From: an uncultured Prochlorococcus sp.
GTDB taxonomy: Bacteria > Cyanobacteriota > Cyanobacteriia > PCC-6307 > Cyanobiaceae
Direction: 5' to 3'
Assembly: GCA_902623195.1 (NCBI GenBank)
Contig: CACNSV010000001.1
Span: 82,195 to 146,194 of the forward strand
DNA: 64,000 nt
The notes beneath the pieces are model-generated. The model ran no database searches. It was not told the origin of the DNA and saw only the letters and a list, made by a program, of their open reading frames with translations. Numbering within the stretch: position 1 is the first letter of the stretch; the number at the start of each line of letters is the position of its first letter. The translations under genes and the position numbers were made by a program. Shown here piece after piece: positions 21,423 through 29,015 of this stretch.

Positions 21423-21616
21423 TGTTTATTTCTGTCGTTAAGCAAAGAAAAAAAGATTTAATTAATTAATCTTTTTAATAAATGTTAAATGATATTGTAA
21501 CTTAGTGTTAGATCAATAAATCTATTGATTAAACTTATATTTATTTTAAACGAGTTTTTAAATCAGATAAATAATTTAATAAATAGAATATGTAAATTTT
21601 TGTCTAGATCTTATAT

Positions 21617-22030
21617 CTACCCAAAAGGCACTGTGTTATTGAAAGGTGCTACAAAAAGTATTTCCATAAATATTCCTGTCGCGGCAAAAGGTACAACCCA
21701 AATGCCGATAAACCTATGATCAAAGAATCTTAGTTGATCTTTACCTTGGAAAACTAACTTTAATGAAGTAAATAATGTTTCAGGTTGTTTATATGATGGT
21801 GCATTTGTTGAAGGTGTGTAAGGTTTAACAAAAACTGAAGAATTTGCAATTTTATTTAGTTTCTTTATTAAATAGATCGGGATAACCCAAAGGGCAAAAA
21901 ATCTAGCACCAAGCCATTGCCTTGCGTTTGGTAACGCATATTGCTTAATAGATTTATTTTCTTGAAAACCAGATTCAATGATCTTATAAATATTTTCAAC
22001 TTCAGAAGATTTTTTTAAATCGTTAGTCAT
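21617..22030 (-). CDS. Hypothetical membrane protein (137 aa)
   Basis: ATG ORF with two hydrophobic segments: LGARFFALWVIPIYLIKKL (about residues 40-58) and FIGIWVVPFAATGIFMEILF (about 107-126). The two segments resemble each other (RFF/RFI followed by GI/AL-W-V-I/V-P), suggesting an internal duplication. The linker is Pro/Ser/Thr-rich. It is the first gene upstream of the tandem RNA cluster. No family recognised. Confidence 0.6.
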   Translation of the reverse strand: MTNDLKKSSEVENIYKIIESGFQENKSIKQYALPNARQWLGARFFALWVIPIYLIKKLNKIANSSVFVKPYTPSTNAPSYKQPETLFTSLKLVFQGKDQLRFFDHRFIGIWVVPFAATGIFMEILFVAPFNNTVPFG

Positions 22031-22116
22031 TTTTATCTCTATTTTGTATATTTTAATATTATTATTCTTTTATTTGAAAAAAAAATTATCAATAAATACT
22101 TAATTTAATAATTGGT

Positions 22117-22220
22117 AATAAATAATCCTAACTACTGAAATAACAAAAAAGTAGTTAGGATTATTTGATTGGGCAGGTTATCAAAGACCTCAATCGGTTG
22201 CAGATTTGCCCAAGACCCAC
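22117..22220 (-). ncRNA. Putative small RNA 1 of a tandem family of three
   Basis: Minus-strand unit. Its 5' end can fold GUGGGU / AUCUGC (with G-U pairs) around the loop CUUGGGCAA. The 3' end is a perfect 16-bp stem (22150-22165 with 22121-22136) with a 13-nt loop, followed by UUAUU. It shares the 10-mer CUUUGAUAAC with unit 2. TATAAAT lies just upstream of the 5' hairpin, and a diverged copy of the family's upstream element lies near 22250-22272. No ORF explains this block. RNA status is inference from structure and repetition. Confidence 0.55.
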
Positions 22221-22316
22221 AATTAATTTATAAATAGTTTTTTTTATATCGCAAAGTAAAAAAGTTACAAATAAATAGATAATTTTAATCTATATATTTA
22301 TTAATCTAATTATCTG

Positions 22317-22430
22317 AATTTTTAACCTCACTCCTTAATACTTATTAAAAAGAATTGGAGTGAGGTATGGGAGGTTCTAAAAAAACCGTAGTTATCAAAG
22401 CTGACGGCGAGTAGATTTCCCAAGATCTAC
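22317..22430 (-). ncRNA. Putative small RNA 2 of a tandem family of three
   Basis: Minus-strand unit beginning GUAGAU-CUUGGGAA-AUCUAC, a perfect 6-bp hairpin, continuing through CUUUGAUAAC, and ending in a long hairpin (stem ACCTCACTCC / GGAGTGAGGT at 22325-22334 and 22357-22366). TATATAAAAT directly precedes the 5' hairpin. The U-run after the 3' stem is weak (UUAAAAAUU), so termination efficiency is uncertain. A 15-codon plus-strand ORF overlaps it but is probably chance. Confidence 0.6.
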
Positions 22431-22463
22431 ATTTTATATATATCTCCGCTTTTAATCCTATGA

Positions 22464-22483
22464 CAAGCAAAATTTATACAATT
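22464..22483 (-). promoter_or_regulatory. Upstream element of small RNA 2
   Basis: Minus strand ATTGTATAAATTTTGCTTG, 33 nt upstream of the 5' hairpin of unit 2. The element upstream of unit 3 differs by only two bases in 20 and sits at the same 33-nt distance, pointing to a shared promoter or activator site. Confidence 0.55.
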
Positions 22484-22517
22484 CTAAGTTTTTCTTACCA
22501 TATATGGATGGAAATAT

Positions 22518-22633
22518 AAAAAAAATTTAAAAACCTCCTTTATCTATGCCAAGTAAAGGAGGTTAAAAGGGATATTCTCATTAATAACCACGAAATTTGA
22601 CTCTTGTGGCTTGTAGATTTCCCAGTTTCTACA
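22518..22633 (-). ncRNA. Putative small RNA 3 of a tandem family of three
   Basis: Minus-strand unit beginning UGUAGA-AACUGGGAAA-UCUACA (perfect 6-bp stem), then a possible middle hairpin CCAC / GUGG, and ending with an 11-bp stem AACCTCCTTTA / TAAAGGAGGTT (22532-22564) followed by a long U-rich tail (UUUAAAUUUUUUUU). This is the best terminator of the three. TATATAT boxes lie immediately upstream. The loop UGGGAAA is shared with unit 2. Confidence 0.6.
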
Positions 22634-22665
22634 CATATATATATATTGTGAATAGAAAAATATAT

Positions 22666-22685
22666 CAAGCAAAACTTATACAATA
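22666..22685 (-). promoter_or_regulatory. Upstream element of small RNA 3
   Basis: Minus strand ATTGTATAAGTTTTGCTTG, 33 nt upstream of the GUAGA of unit 3. It is nearly identical to the element before unit 2, while the sequence between element and hairpin differs, so the similarity is not simply a recent large duplication. Confidence 0.55.
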
Positions 22686-22741
22686 ATTTAAAACAGTTTT
22701 TAACCGTTTTAGTAACCTATTTTCAGAAAATAAGTATAAGA

Positions 22742-22921
22742 TTAATTTCTTGAAGCAGCGTATGCGGGTATAAACATTCCACCATCTTGATCATCATTAT
22801 CATCGTCAACTCCATCTCTTAATAAAAGTTCAAATAAAACGAGAATTCCAATTGGATAAAAACACCAAAGAATCGCTATAAAAGGTGAAATAGAGTTAGA
22901 ACTATCTATAAAATTTTCCAT
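22742..22921 (-). CDS. Small acidic membrane protein (59 aa) with DDxDDQDGG motif
   Basis: Minus-strand ATG ORF. Residues 12-33 (SPFIAILWCFYPIGILVLFE) form one membrane helix. Then come the acidic run VDDDNDDQDGG and the end MFIPAYAASRN. The acidic NDDxDQ(D/N)GG part recurs in the 43-aa protein at 23962. Trp, Cys, Pro and Tyr content argues for real coding. Function unknown. Confidence 0.6.
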   Translation of the reverse strand: MENFIDSSNSISPFIAILWCFYPIGILVLFELLLRDGVDDDNDDQDGGMFIPAYAASRN

Positions 22922-22950
22922 GGATTCATATTAAGTAAAAATTTTTAAAT

Positions 22951-23022
22951 ATGTGGAAAGTTCTTTTAGCAGGAATTTCTTATTATTTAGATATTTTCAA
23001 AGCCAAAGTTTTTTGTAGATAA
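22951..23022 (+). CDS. Possible 23-aa peptide
   Basis: ATG ORF MWKVLLAGISYYLDIFKAKV then FCR, a plausible short amphipathic or membrane helix. It is isolated in a 337-bp spacer (22922-23258) that otherwise shows nothing. Too short to separate from chance. Confidence 0.22.
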   Translation: MWKVLLAGISYYLDIFKAKVFCR

Positions 23023-23258
23023 TTAAACCATTTAAATAGACCTGATGAAATTTTTATTATGAGTATCAGTAGAAATTTAAATTATTTAAAAATTATTGAT
23101 TAGTTTTTATTTATAAAATGGAGATATTTGATAGTAAATCATACCCATAAATTCTTCTAATAGACATAATGAAAGTCTTAAGTGTGATTTATGTTACTTA
23201 ACAATAATTGTGAAATTTAGAATCAAAAACTATTATTTATTCTGGTTTTATTAATTTT

Positions 23259-23429
23259 ATGTTCTCATTATTCTCTACATTTTCTTTCTCATTTGAACCC
23301 CTTGCTGCGATCTTTGGTATTGGAGGTTTGGTAGGATTTATTTTCTTTGTAAAAGCGGCTAATGGAGAGTCTAGTATTAATACTGGTCCAAAAAAAGATT
23401 GGGATGCTACAAAAATGGAAAAAGAGTAA
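23259..23429 (+). CDS. Small single-pass membrane protein (56 aa)
   Basis: ATG ORF. N-terminal MFSLFSTFSFSFEPL leads into a membrane helix AAIFGIGGLVGFIFFVKAA (about residues 16-34), then a polar tail with INTGPKKDWDATKMEKE. The Gly-rich helix and conserved-looking tail suggest a genuine miniprotein. Its stop abuts the stop of the convergent 56-aa ORF with no spacer. Confidence 0.6.
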   Translation: MFSLFSTFSFSFEPLAAIFGIGGLVGFIFFVKAANGESSINTGPKKDWDATKMEKE

Positions 23430-23600
23430 CTAATTTTTCCATTTACCTACAATAAATTTTAAAAAATAATCAATATCATCTTCTGGACAAGAAGTCTTTT
23501 CATATAATTGATTACAAATTTCTTTTATCGAATTAAAGGCTTCTTTAACTTCATTATTCTTTTGAATAACTTCGAAATATTCATCATCGGAAAAAGACAT
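23430..23600 (-). CDS. Small hypothetical protein (56 aa)
   Basis: Minus-strand ATG ORF, MSFSDDEYFEVIQKNNEVKE, acidic and helical, with cysteines in EICNQL and KTSCPEDD, ending FLKFIVGKWKN. No membrane segment. Tail-to-tail with the membrane miniprotein at 23259 with zero spacing. Function unknown. Confidence 0.55.
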   Translation of the reverse strand: MSFSDDEYFEVIQKNNEVKEAFNSIKEICNQLYEKTSCPEDDIDYFLKFIVGKWKN

Positions 23601-23961
23601 TGATCTAACATAACTTCTAAAAGAATACTATTAAAACAAGAAATAATATTAAAATGCAGGATTTTTAAATTTTCCTTTTTTTAATATTTTTGTTAATAAT
23701 TATGATTAATGTCCATACAGTATTAAAAATACGTGACTATGTAGGTTTAGATTTAGCACCTTTTTTTATATTTTCTTGAAAAAGTTTTATTATTAACTTG
23801 TAATGTAGCTTTTAAATCATGGTTATCTGAATAAAATTTTTAAAATCTAAATAAATTTTTATCTTGAACATATTTTATAAACTTAATAATTATTTCTAAA
23901 ATTCTCATTAAACTTTAAAAACTATTAAATTTAAATGGTTTGATATTTAGTTAAAAAAATT
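23601..23961. other. 360-bp AT-rich spacer
   Basis: No convincing gene. One 25-codon plus-strand ORF (23702-23779) is present but looks random. There is no hairpin or RNA-like block comparable to the 22-kb cluster. Confidence 0.35.
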
Positions 23962-24093
23962 ATGCATGAGCTCTCTACTATATCAATATCGCTAAGTGCT
24001 GCTTCCTTAGGTATTTATCTTATATTCTTTTATTCAAATGATGATGATGATCAAAATGGAGGTCGTTTAATTAAGAGCAGTCAGAAGATTTAA
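23962..24093 (+). CDS. Small membrane protein (43 aa) with acidic DDDDQNGG motif
   Basis: ATG ORF MHELSTISISLSAASLGIYL with a membrane helix ending in IFFYS, then NDDDDQNGGRLIKSSQKI. The acidic-Gln-Gly-Gly stretch resembles that of the 59-aa protein at 22742, so the two may be related. Its 3' end overlaps that of the opposite-strand ORF at 24090 by 4 bp. Confidence 0.5.
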   Translation: MHELSTISISLSAASLGIYLIFFYSNDDDDQNGGRLIKSSQKI

Positions 24094-24206
24094 AAAATAA
24101 ATTTATTAATAAGAGTTAAGTAGCTTATATAACCAATAAACATACAAGCAGTAAATACTATATAAACTTCAACTGTACTTAATGATTTTTTCTTAAGAAT
24201 TCTCAT
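24090..24206 (-). CDS. Small single-pass membrane protein (38 aa)
   Basis: Minus-strand ATG ORF, MRILKKKSLSTVEVYIVFTA then a hydrophobic end (CMFIGYISYLTLINKFIF). A basic N terminus followed by one membrane helix predicts a cytoplasmic N terminus. No name can be given. Confidence 0.45.
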   Translation of the reverse strand: MRILKKKSLSTVEVYIVFTACMFIGYISYLTLINKFIF

Positions 24207-24277
24207 AATTACCTATTAATAATAAATTTTACTTGTTTTTTATTTATTGCTACATGAGTATTTATTACTTTACTTAT

Positions 24278-25153
24278 TTATAGAAGTATTAAACAAATTC
24301 CAAAAAATAGTAAAAATGTAGTAAAAATAATTTCACTAGTTAGTAATCCTTCTTCTTTCCTAGTATAAAAAAGAGAAATAATTGGAGATGTGCTTAAAAG
24401 TGTCCATCCTATGCCTAAGGGAAGAGATTGAAAAACTATTTGTTGTAGGTATATACCAATATTTGTTCCCATTATGACTGATATTATAAACTTATTTTTT
24501 TCTTTAATATCAAATTTATTAATGAAGAAATTCAGCTTCATTTTTGTGATTATGGACAGAAACATAATAGACCCAAATAATCTGATCTCAGTTGTAAAAA
24601 TAGGAGTTAGATCGCTTTCTAATAAAACAAAACGTGATAAAAGAGCTGCAATAACTGCACATAATACTGATAGGAATGCATATACATATTTGTCTAATGA
24701 ATTATTATTTATAACCAATTTAGAATCTTTGTCTAGAAGATAACTTTTTTTTCTAATTATTTTTATTAACGCTCCAGTAACTATTGCTATCCCCAACCAA
24801 TCATTAATATTTAGATGGTCATTAATAAATAGAGTTCCTGCGATGGCAGCAATTAAAGGAGATAAGGCTTCTATCGATAGAGTTTTTCTTGTTCCTATAA
24901 GGTTTAATGATTTTAAATAAAAAGTATCACCTACACCAATTCCTATAACCCCGCTTAAAAGTAAAATTAGAATGTATTTATAATGAATGGAATAATTAAA
25001 AAATAAAATAACGGGACTAAAAATTATAAAGGCAATGACATTTTTTAAAAAATTTATTTCAATAGGTTTGTAAATATTAGTTTGCGTTCTCCATATGGAA
25101 CATGCATATGTCCATGATAATGTTGCTCCAAATGCTGAAAATATTCCAATCAA
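24278..25153 (-). CDS. EamA/DMT-family transporter
   Basis: A drug/metabolite transporter-type permease, 291 residues with about ten membrane helices arranged as two five-helix EamA repeats. Typical pieces: SAFGATLSWTYACSIWR at the start, GVIGIGVGDTFYLKSLNLIG, ALSPLIAAIAGTLFINDHL, and QSLPLGIGWTLLSTSPI in the second half. Substrate not predictable. It starts at TTG 25153; no in-frame ATG is suitably placed. Confidence 0.85.
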   Translation of the reverse strand: MIGIFSAFGATLSWTYACSIWRTQTNIYKPIEINFLKNVIAFIIFSPVILFFNYSIHYKYILILLLSGVIGIGVGDTFYLKSLNLIGTRKTLSIEALSPLIAAIAGTLFINDHLNINDWLGIAIVTGALIKIIRKKSYLLDKDSKLVINNNSLDKYVYAFLSVLCAVIAALLSRFVLLESDLTPIFTTEIRLFGSIMFLSIITKMKLNFFINKFDIKEKNKFIISVIMGTNIGIYLQQIVFQSLPLGIGWTLLSTSPIISLFYTRKEEGLLTSEIIFTTFLLFFGICLILL

Positions 25154-25172
25154 AATGAAAATTTATATATTT

Positions 25173-25271
25173 TTAATTAGTGGTTTGGGAGATAATAACA
25201 AGTATTACGTATAGGATTACAATGCAACCAGGTAGGTACTGAAGATAATTTTTGATGTCTTTTAATTTCAT
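25173..25271 (-). CDS. Small single-pass membrane protein (32 aa)
   Basis: Minus-strand ATG ORF, MKLKDIKNYLQYLPG then CIVILYVILVIISQTTN. It has a basic N terminus and one membrane helix. It lies just upstream of the DMT transporter on the same strand (20 bp to its start), so the two may share a transcript. Confidence 0.42.
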   Translation of the reverse strand: MKLKDIKNYLQYLPGCIVILYVILVIISQTTN

Positions 25272-25442
25272 TACTTTATTAATTTTTATTCGTAAAAGAA
25301 AATTTTCAATTATCTAAATATTAGGTAAAAAATATAAAATGTATTCTAGTTTTTAATACAATTGAACACTTTCAAAAAAATTTATGAAAAAACAATTAAA
25401 AAAAATTTCAAAACTACATTTTAAAAATTGAATATTTATTCA

Positions 25443-25556
25443 ATGATAAGATCAATATTAATAATTTCACTTTACTTTTGGACAAATATCAAAGTAATAA
25501 TATATATTTTTTTAAGCTTTCTTTTCTTCTTAATGATGCAATTGGTAAACATATAA
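25443..25556 (+). CDS. Possible small membrane protein (37 aa)
   Basis: ATG ORF MIRSILIISLYFWTNIKVII followed by YIFLSFLFFLMMQLVNI. It would be almost entirely hydrophobic. AT-rich DNA readily produces Ile/Phe/Leu-rich frames, so this is weak. Confidence 0.25.
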   Translation: MIRSILIISLYFWTNIKVIIYIFLSFLFFLMMQLVNI

Positions 25557-25654
25557 TGCATTTCTAAAAAATAGATAATGAATTAGTTGTTTTAATAATT
25601 TAATTTAATCGAAAAAACCGATAAAGATAATTAAATTTAAGAAAAAATTTTTTT

Positions 25655-25885
25655 TTATTTATTTTTACTTGGATATAAACTTTCTAATTTTCTTCTCCTA
25701 TCAGTTTTTGCCCTAATGCGAGCTTGTTTTTCTTTCATCTTTTTCTCATCATTTATTTTATTTTTTCTATAACCAAGCCATAACAAGGTCCAGATACTTG
25801 AAGTGATAACTAGTAAGGCAAAGTATTCATTACCCATTTGAAAGCTTGCCTCAGAATATTTGACGTAAGAAAATAAGTTTGTCAT
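25655..25885 (-). CDS. Hypothetical protein with one membrane helix (76 aa)
   Basis: Begins MTNLFSYVKYSEASFQMGNE at ATG 25885 (a GTG one codon earlier is also open). One membrane segment, YFALLVITSSIWTLLWLGY (about residues 21-40), is followed by a strongly basic, Lys/Arg-rich cytoplasmic tail (KMKEKQARIRAKTDRRRKLE) ending LYPSKNK. The tail resembles that of the 57-aa protein at 34185 (RRERLIRSLYPKKLA), with the shared end motif R-x-L-x-S-LYP-K. Confidence 0.62.
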   Translation of the reverse strand: MTNLFSYVKYSEASFQMGNEYFALLVITSSIWTLLWLGYRKNKINDEKKMKEKQARIRAKTDRRRKLESLYPSKNK

Positions 25886-26030
25886 CACAATAAGTTAATC
25901 CAAAAAAAGTAATAATGGGTATTGAATGGAATTACAAAAAATATTTCAAAAAAAAATCATCAAAAAATTTGTTATCAATATTCCATGTAATTGCTAATAT
26001 TTATTTTGAAGTTAAATGTAAATAATTACT

Positions 26031-27257
26031 TTGGATGTTTTTGATTTAATAGTTGTGGGAGGGGGAGCCTCCGGTTTTATGTCTTCAATAACTGCAGCAG
26101 AAAATGATGTTAGTAAAATAAACATACTTGAATCAACTACAAAATTATTAGAAAAAGTCAGGATTAGTGGTGGTGGAAGATGCAACGTTACTAATGCTTC
26201 TTGGGTTCCAAGTGAATTTATTGATAATTATCCTAGAGGTAGAAAAAAACTAATTGAGTCTTTTAGTCGCTTCGCAGCAGGAGATGTATTCGAATGGTTT
26301 CAAGAGAAAGGCGTGAAATTAAAAATAGAGGATGATCATAGGATTTTTCCTATATCAGATTCATCTTTAGATATTGTAAATTGTCTGAAAAATACAGCCC
26401 AAAATATGGGAATAGAAATTTCTACTAAAAAATTTGTTAAGAGAATTGAGAGAGACGGCAAGGATGGCCTGTTTAAAGTATTTATATCTAAAAATGAATT
26501 CTTATTAACTAAAAAGTTGTTAATCTCTACAGGTGGTCATTCCAGTGGACATAGATTAGCTGAATCGCTTGGACATCGAATTATTAAGCCAGTTCCATCA
26601 CTTTTTTCTTTTTCTTGTAGGGACGAAAAACTTAAGGAATGTAGAGGAGTAGCAGTAAAGAATGTTTATTTAGAAATTTCTCTGAATAATAAAAACTTCA
26701 AGAGTCAGGGTGACTTACTAATAACGCATTGGGGTTTTAGCGGACCAGGTATCTTAAGATTATCCTCTTTTGCAGCAAGAGATCTTTATGAGAAACAATA
26801 TAAGTTTAAATTATGTATTAAATGGACAAATTTAGATCTCTCTGAATTAAGCAATAAGATGAATATGCTAAGAGAGGTCAATGGGACCTCCAATCTTTGT
26901 AATTTAAGGCCAATCCCATCATTGACTAAAAGATTGTGGGTTTATCTATTAAATAAATTGGAAATAGATAATACTAAAACTTGGTCTGAACTATTTTCGA
27001 AGGAAAGACATAAGATCATTAATATTTTGTTGAATGATGAGTATCAAATCTCTGGCAAGGGACCTTTCTCAGATGAATTTGTGACATCAGGAGGAGTCTC
27101 TTTAGATGAGGTAAACTTCAAAACTATGGAAAGTTTTATCTGCAAAGATTTATATTTTACTGGAGAAATATTAGATGTTGATGGTATTACAGGGGGATTT
27201 AATTTTCAACATTGTTGGACAAGTGGTTGGCTAGCTGGAAAGGCAATTGCTAATTAA
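26031..27257 (+). CDS. HI0933-like FAD-dependent oxidoreductase (YhiN/BaiN family)
   Basis: A 408-residue flavoprotein. The dinucleotide-binding motif VVGGGASGFMSSITAAE is at the N terminus, then RISGGGRCNVTNA, LLISTGGHSSGHRLAESLGH in the middle, and the C-terminal FAD motif FTGEILDVDGITGGFNFQHCWTSG. These define the HI0933 family of putative dehydrogenases whose substrates are mostly unknown. The start is TTG at 26031; no upstream in-frame ATG is seen. Confidence 0.9.
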   Translation: MDVFDLIVVGGGASGFMSSITAAENDVSKINILESTTKLLEKVRISGGGRCNVTNASWVPSEFIDNYPRGRKKLIESFSRFAAGDVFEWFQEKGVKLKIEDDHRIFPISDSSLDIVNCLKNTAQNMGIEISTKKFVKRIERDGKDGLFKVFISKNEFLLTKKLLISTGGHSSGHRLAESLGHRIIKPVPSLFSFSCRDEKLKECRGVAVKNVYLEISLNNKNFKSQGDLLITHWGFSGPGILRLSSFAARDLYEKQYKFKLCIKWTNLDLSELSNKMNMLREVNGTSNLCNLRPIPSLTKRLWVYLLNKLEIDNTKTWSELFSKERHKIINILLNDEYQISGKGPFSDEFVTSGGVSLDEVNFKTMESFICKDLYFTGEILDVDGITGGFNFQHCWTSGWLAGKAIAN

Positions 27258-27363
27258 TAACGTAACAAAACACTAAGTTTCATCTTAATTTATTAAGTAT
27301 TGAACAAAAAAGAATATATATATTTACTCCAATCGTAAAGTCTTAAGATATTAGATAATAAAA

Positions 27364-28089
27364 ATGACTAAACTTATTACTGATAAAGATGAAGAAGAGA
27401 GAAGATTAAAAGCTTTAGCTGAATATAGAATCCTTGGCACGGAGCCTGAATCTTGTTATGACGATATAACTCAAATAGCTGCAAGAACATGCCATGTTCC
27501 GATATCTTTAATGACACTTGTTGATAAGGATAGGCAATGGTTTAAATCTAAGGTAGGATTTCAAACAAATGAAACTAGAAGAGATTGGTCATTTTGCACT
27601 CATGCTATAAAAGAAAATTATCCATTAGTTGTAAATGATGCCTACTTAGATAAAAGGTTCGTTAATAATCCTTTAGTCACTGGAGATCCAAAAATTCGTT
27701 TTTATGCTGGTTTCCCTTTGAAGAATAATGATGGGAATAAATTAGGAACTTTATGCGTTATTGACAGAAAACCTGGGAGCTTGGATGAAGAACAATGCTC
27801 TATCATGGAATTATTGGCTAAACAGATTGTATCTTTCTTAGAGTTAAGAAAACGCTCTCTTAATTTACTAGATGCATTATCTCATTTGCATCATCAAGAA
27901 GGGATATTATCTGTTTGCTCTTATTGCAGAGAAGTAAGGAATAAAGATGGAGATTGGCAGCATATCGAAAAATATCTATCTAATGTAAGTGATATTAAAT
28001 TTAGTCATGGAGTTTGTGATAGTTGTATGGAAAGACATTTCCCAGATGTTGTAGAGGCTTGGAGTAAGAATGAGTATATGCCTACATAA
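27364..28089 (+). CDS. GAF-domain protein with C-terminal Cys motif
   Basis: A sensor-like protein of 241 residues. Residues about 25-165 form a GAF domain (ARTCHVPISLMTLVDKDRQWFKS, FCTHAIKENYPLVVNDA, RFYAGFPLKNNDGNKLGTLCVIDR). Residues 185-225 hold C185-x2-C188 (CSYCREVRNKDGDW) and C218-x2-C221-x3-H225 (GVCDSCMERHF), a putative metal or redox site seen at the ends of many bacterial signalling proteins. There is no kinase or cyclase output domain, so it probably signals through another protein. Confidence 0.85.
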   Translation: MTKLITDKDEEERRLKALAEYRILGTEPESCYDDITQIAARTCHVPISLMTLVDKDRQWFKSKVGFQTNETRRDWSFCTHAIKENYPLVVNDAYLDKRFVNNPLVTGDPKIRFYAGFPLKNNDGNKLGTLCVIDRKPGSLDEEQCSIMELLAKQIVSFLELRKRSLNLLDALSHLHHQEGILSVCSYCREVRNKDGDWQHIEKYLSNVSDIKFSHGVCDSCMERHFPDVVEAWSKNEYMPT

Positions 28090-28190
28090 ATTACAATCAA
28101 AATATTGTAAATAAAATATAAAATATCAAAATTTAAGTGACAACAATTCCCCTACTAAACGGTTAGTATTGCATAAAATTTTACTTATAA

Positions 28191-28682
28191 ATGTTATCCA
28201 AGCTGTTAACTCTTGATTATGTTTCTACGAGTGCCCTAGTCGCTTATGTCCACTACCTTGGAATTATTCTTTGCTTTGGAGCATTAATCTTTGAAAGGAT
28301 TATTCTAAAAATAAACCTCAGTAAAAATGAAACTATATCTATAATAATTGCCGATGTGATTTATGGAGTTGCTGGGCTAGCTATATTATTAACAGGAATT
28401 TTAAGAGTTAAATATTATGGTCAAGGTGGCGAATTTTATACTAGTAATCCTATATTTTGGTTCAAAGTTTCACTATATATCGTAATTGGTTTGATATCTC
28501 TTTATCCTACAACTACCTATATATTATGGGCCATCCCTTTAAGTAAGAATAAATTGCCGGTTATTTCGGAAAATCTTGTAAGGAGATTTAAGCTAATAAT
28601 AATGACAGAGTTAGTTGGTTTCACAGTAATTCCTTTTTTTGCGACATTAATGTCTAGAGGAATCGGTCTGGTTCAAACCTAA
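28191..28682 (+). CDS. DUF2214-family membrane protein
   Basis: A 163-residue protein with four membrane helices (roughly residues 15-35, 52-70, 85-105, 135-155). The family features HYLGIILCFGALIFER, GLAILLTGILRVKYYGQGGEFYTSNPIFW and LVRRFKLIIMTELVGFTVIP match DUF2214. Function unknown. Confidence 0.8.
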   Translation: MLSKLLTLDYVSTSALVAYVHYLGIILCFGALIFERIILKINLSKNETISIIIADVIYGVAGLAILLTGILRVKYYGQGGEFYTSNPIFWFKVSLYIVIGLISLYPTTTYILWAIPLSKNKLPVISENLVRRFKLIIMTELVGFTVIPFFATLMSRGIGLVQT

Positions 28683-28845
28683 TAATTTAATAATTATTTA
28701 TAAAATTGAATTTAAAAAATAAAAAATTCAAAAGAATCAATATTGGCCTTCAATTATAGTAGTTTATAACAATCAATAATTCTTATATATATACTTCAAT
28801 ATATAAAAAATTTTTATTATGCTATTATTCTAATAAAAATATTTT

Positions 28846-28974
28846 ATGAAAAATTCTAAACATCATTTAAAACTAAATAATCTTCAAGTAAAGGCTGAAA
28901 AATGTGCCAATAGAAAAGAGGCAAAAAAAATAATACTTAAAGCAGATAAAGCTCAAAATAAGATAAATAAATAA
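28846..28974 (+). CDS. Possible basic small protein (42 aa)
   Basis: ATG ORF MKNSKHHLKLNNLQVKAEKC then ANRKEAKKIILKADKAQNKINK. It is very Lys-rich and helical with a net positive charge. This composition could arise by chance from A-rich DNA, though the Ala codons and regular helix favour a gene. Confidence 0.4.
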   Translation: MKNSKHHLKLNNLQVKAEKCANRKEAKKIILKADKAQNKINK

Positions 28975-29015
28975 ACCAAATCTAAATTATACAAATATTT
29001 TCAAATCTAATTTTA

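Noticed and set aside
22367-22414. 15-codon plus-strand ORF MGGSKKTVVIKADGE
   Set aside because: It overlaps putative small RNA 2 on the opposite strand and spans its structured region; no ribosome site, and equivalent peptides are absent from the other two units.
22117-22633. Interpretation of the repeated hairpins as glutamine (glnA / Downstream-peptide) riboswitches
   Set aside because: The GACGG-AGUAG-like string in unit 2 is only loosely similar to the riboswitch core, lies on the other strand and is missing from units 1 and 3.
23702-23779. 25-codon plus-strand ORF
   Set aside because: No ribosome site and composition like random AT-rich DNA.
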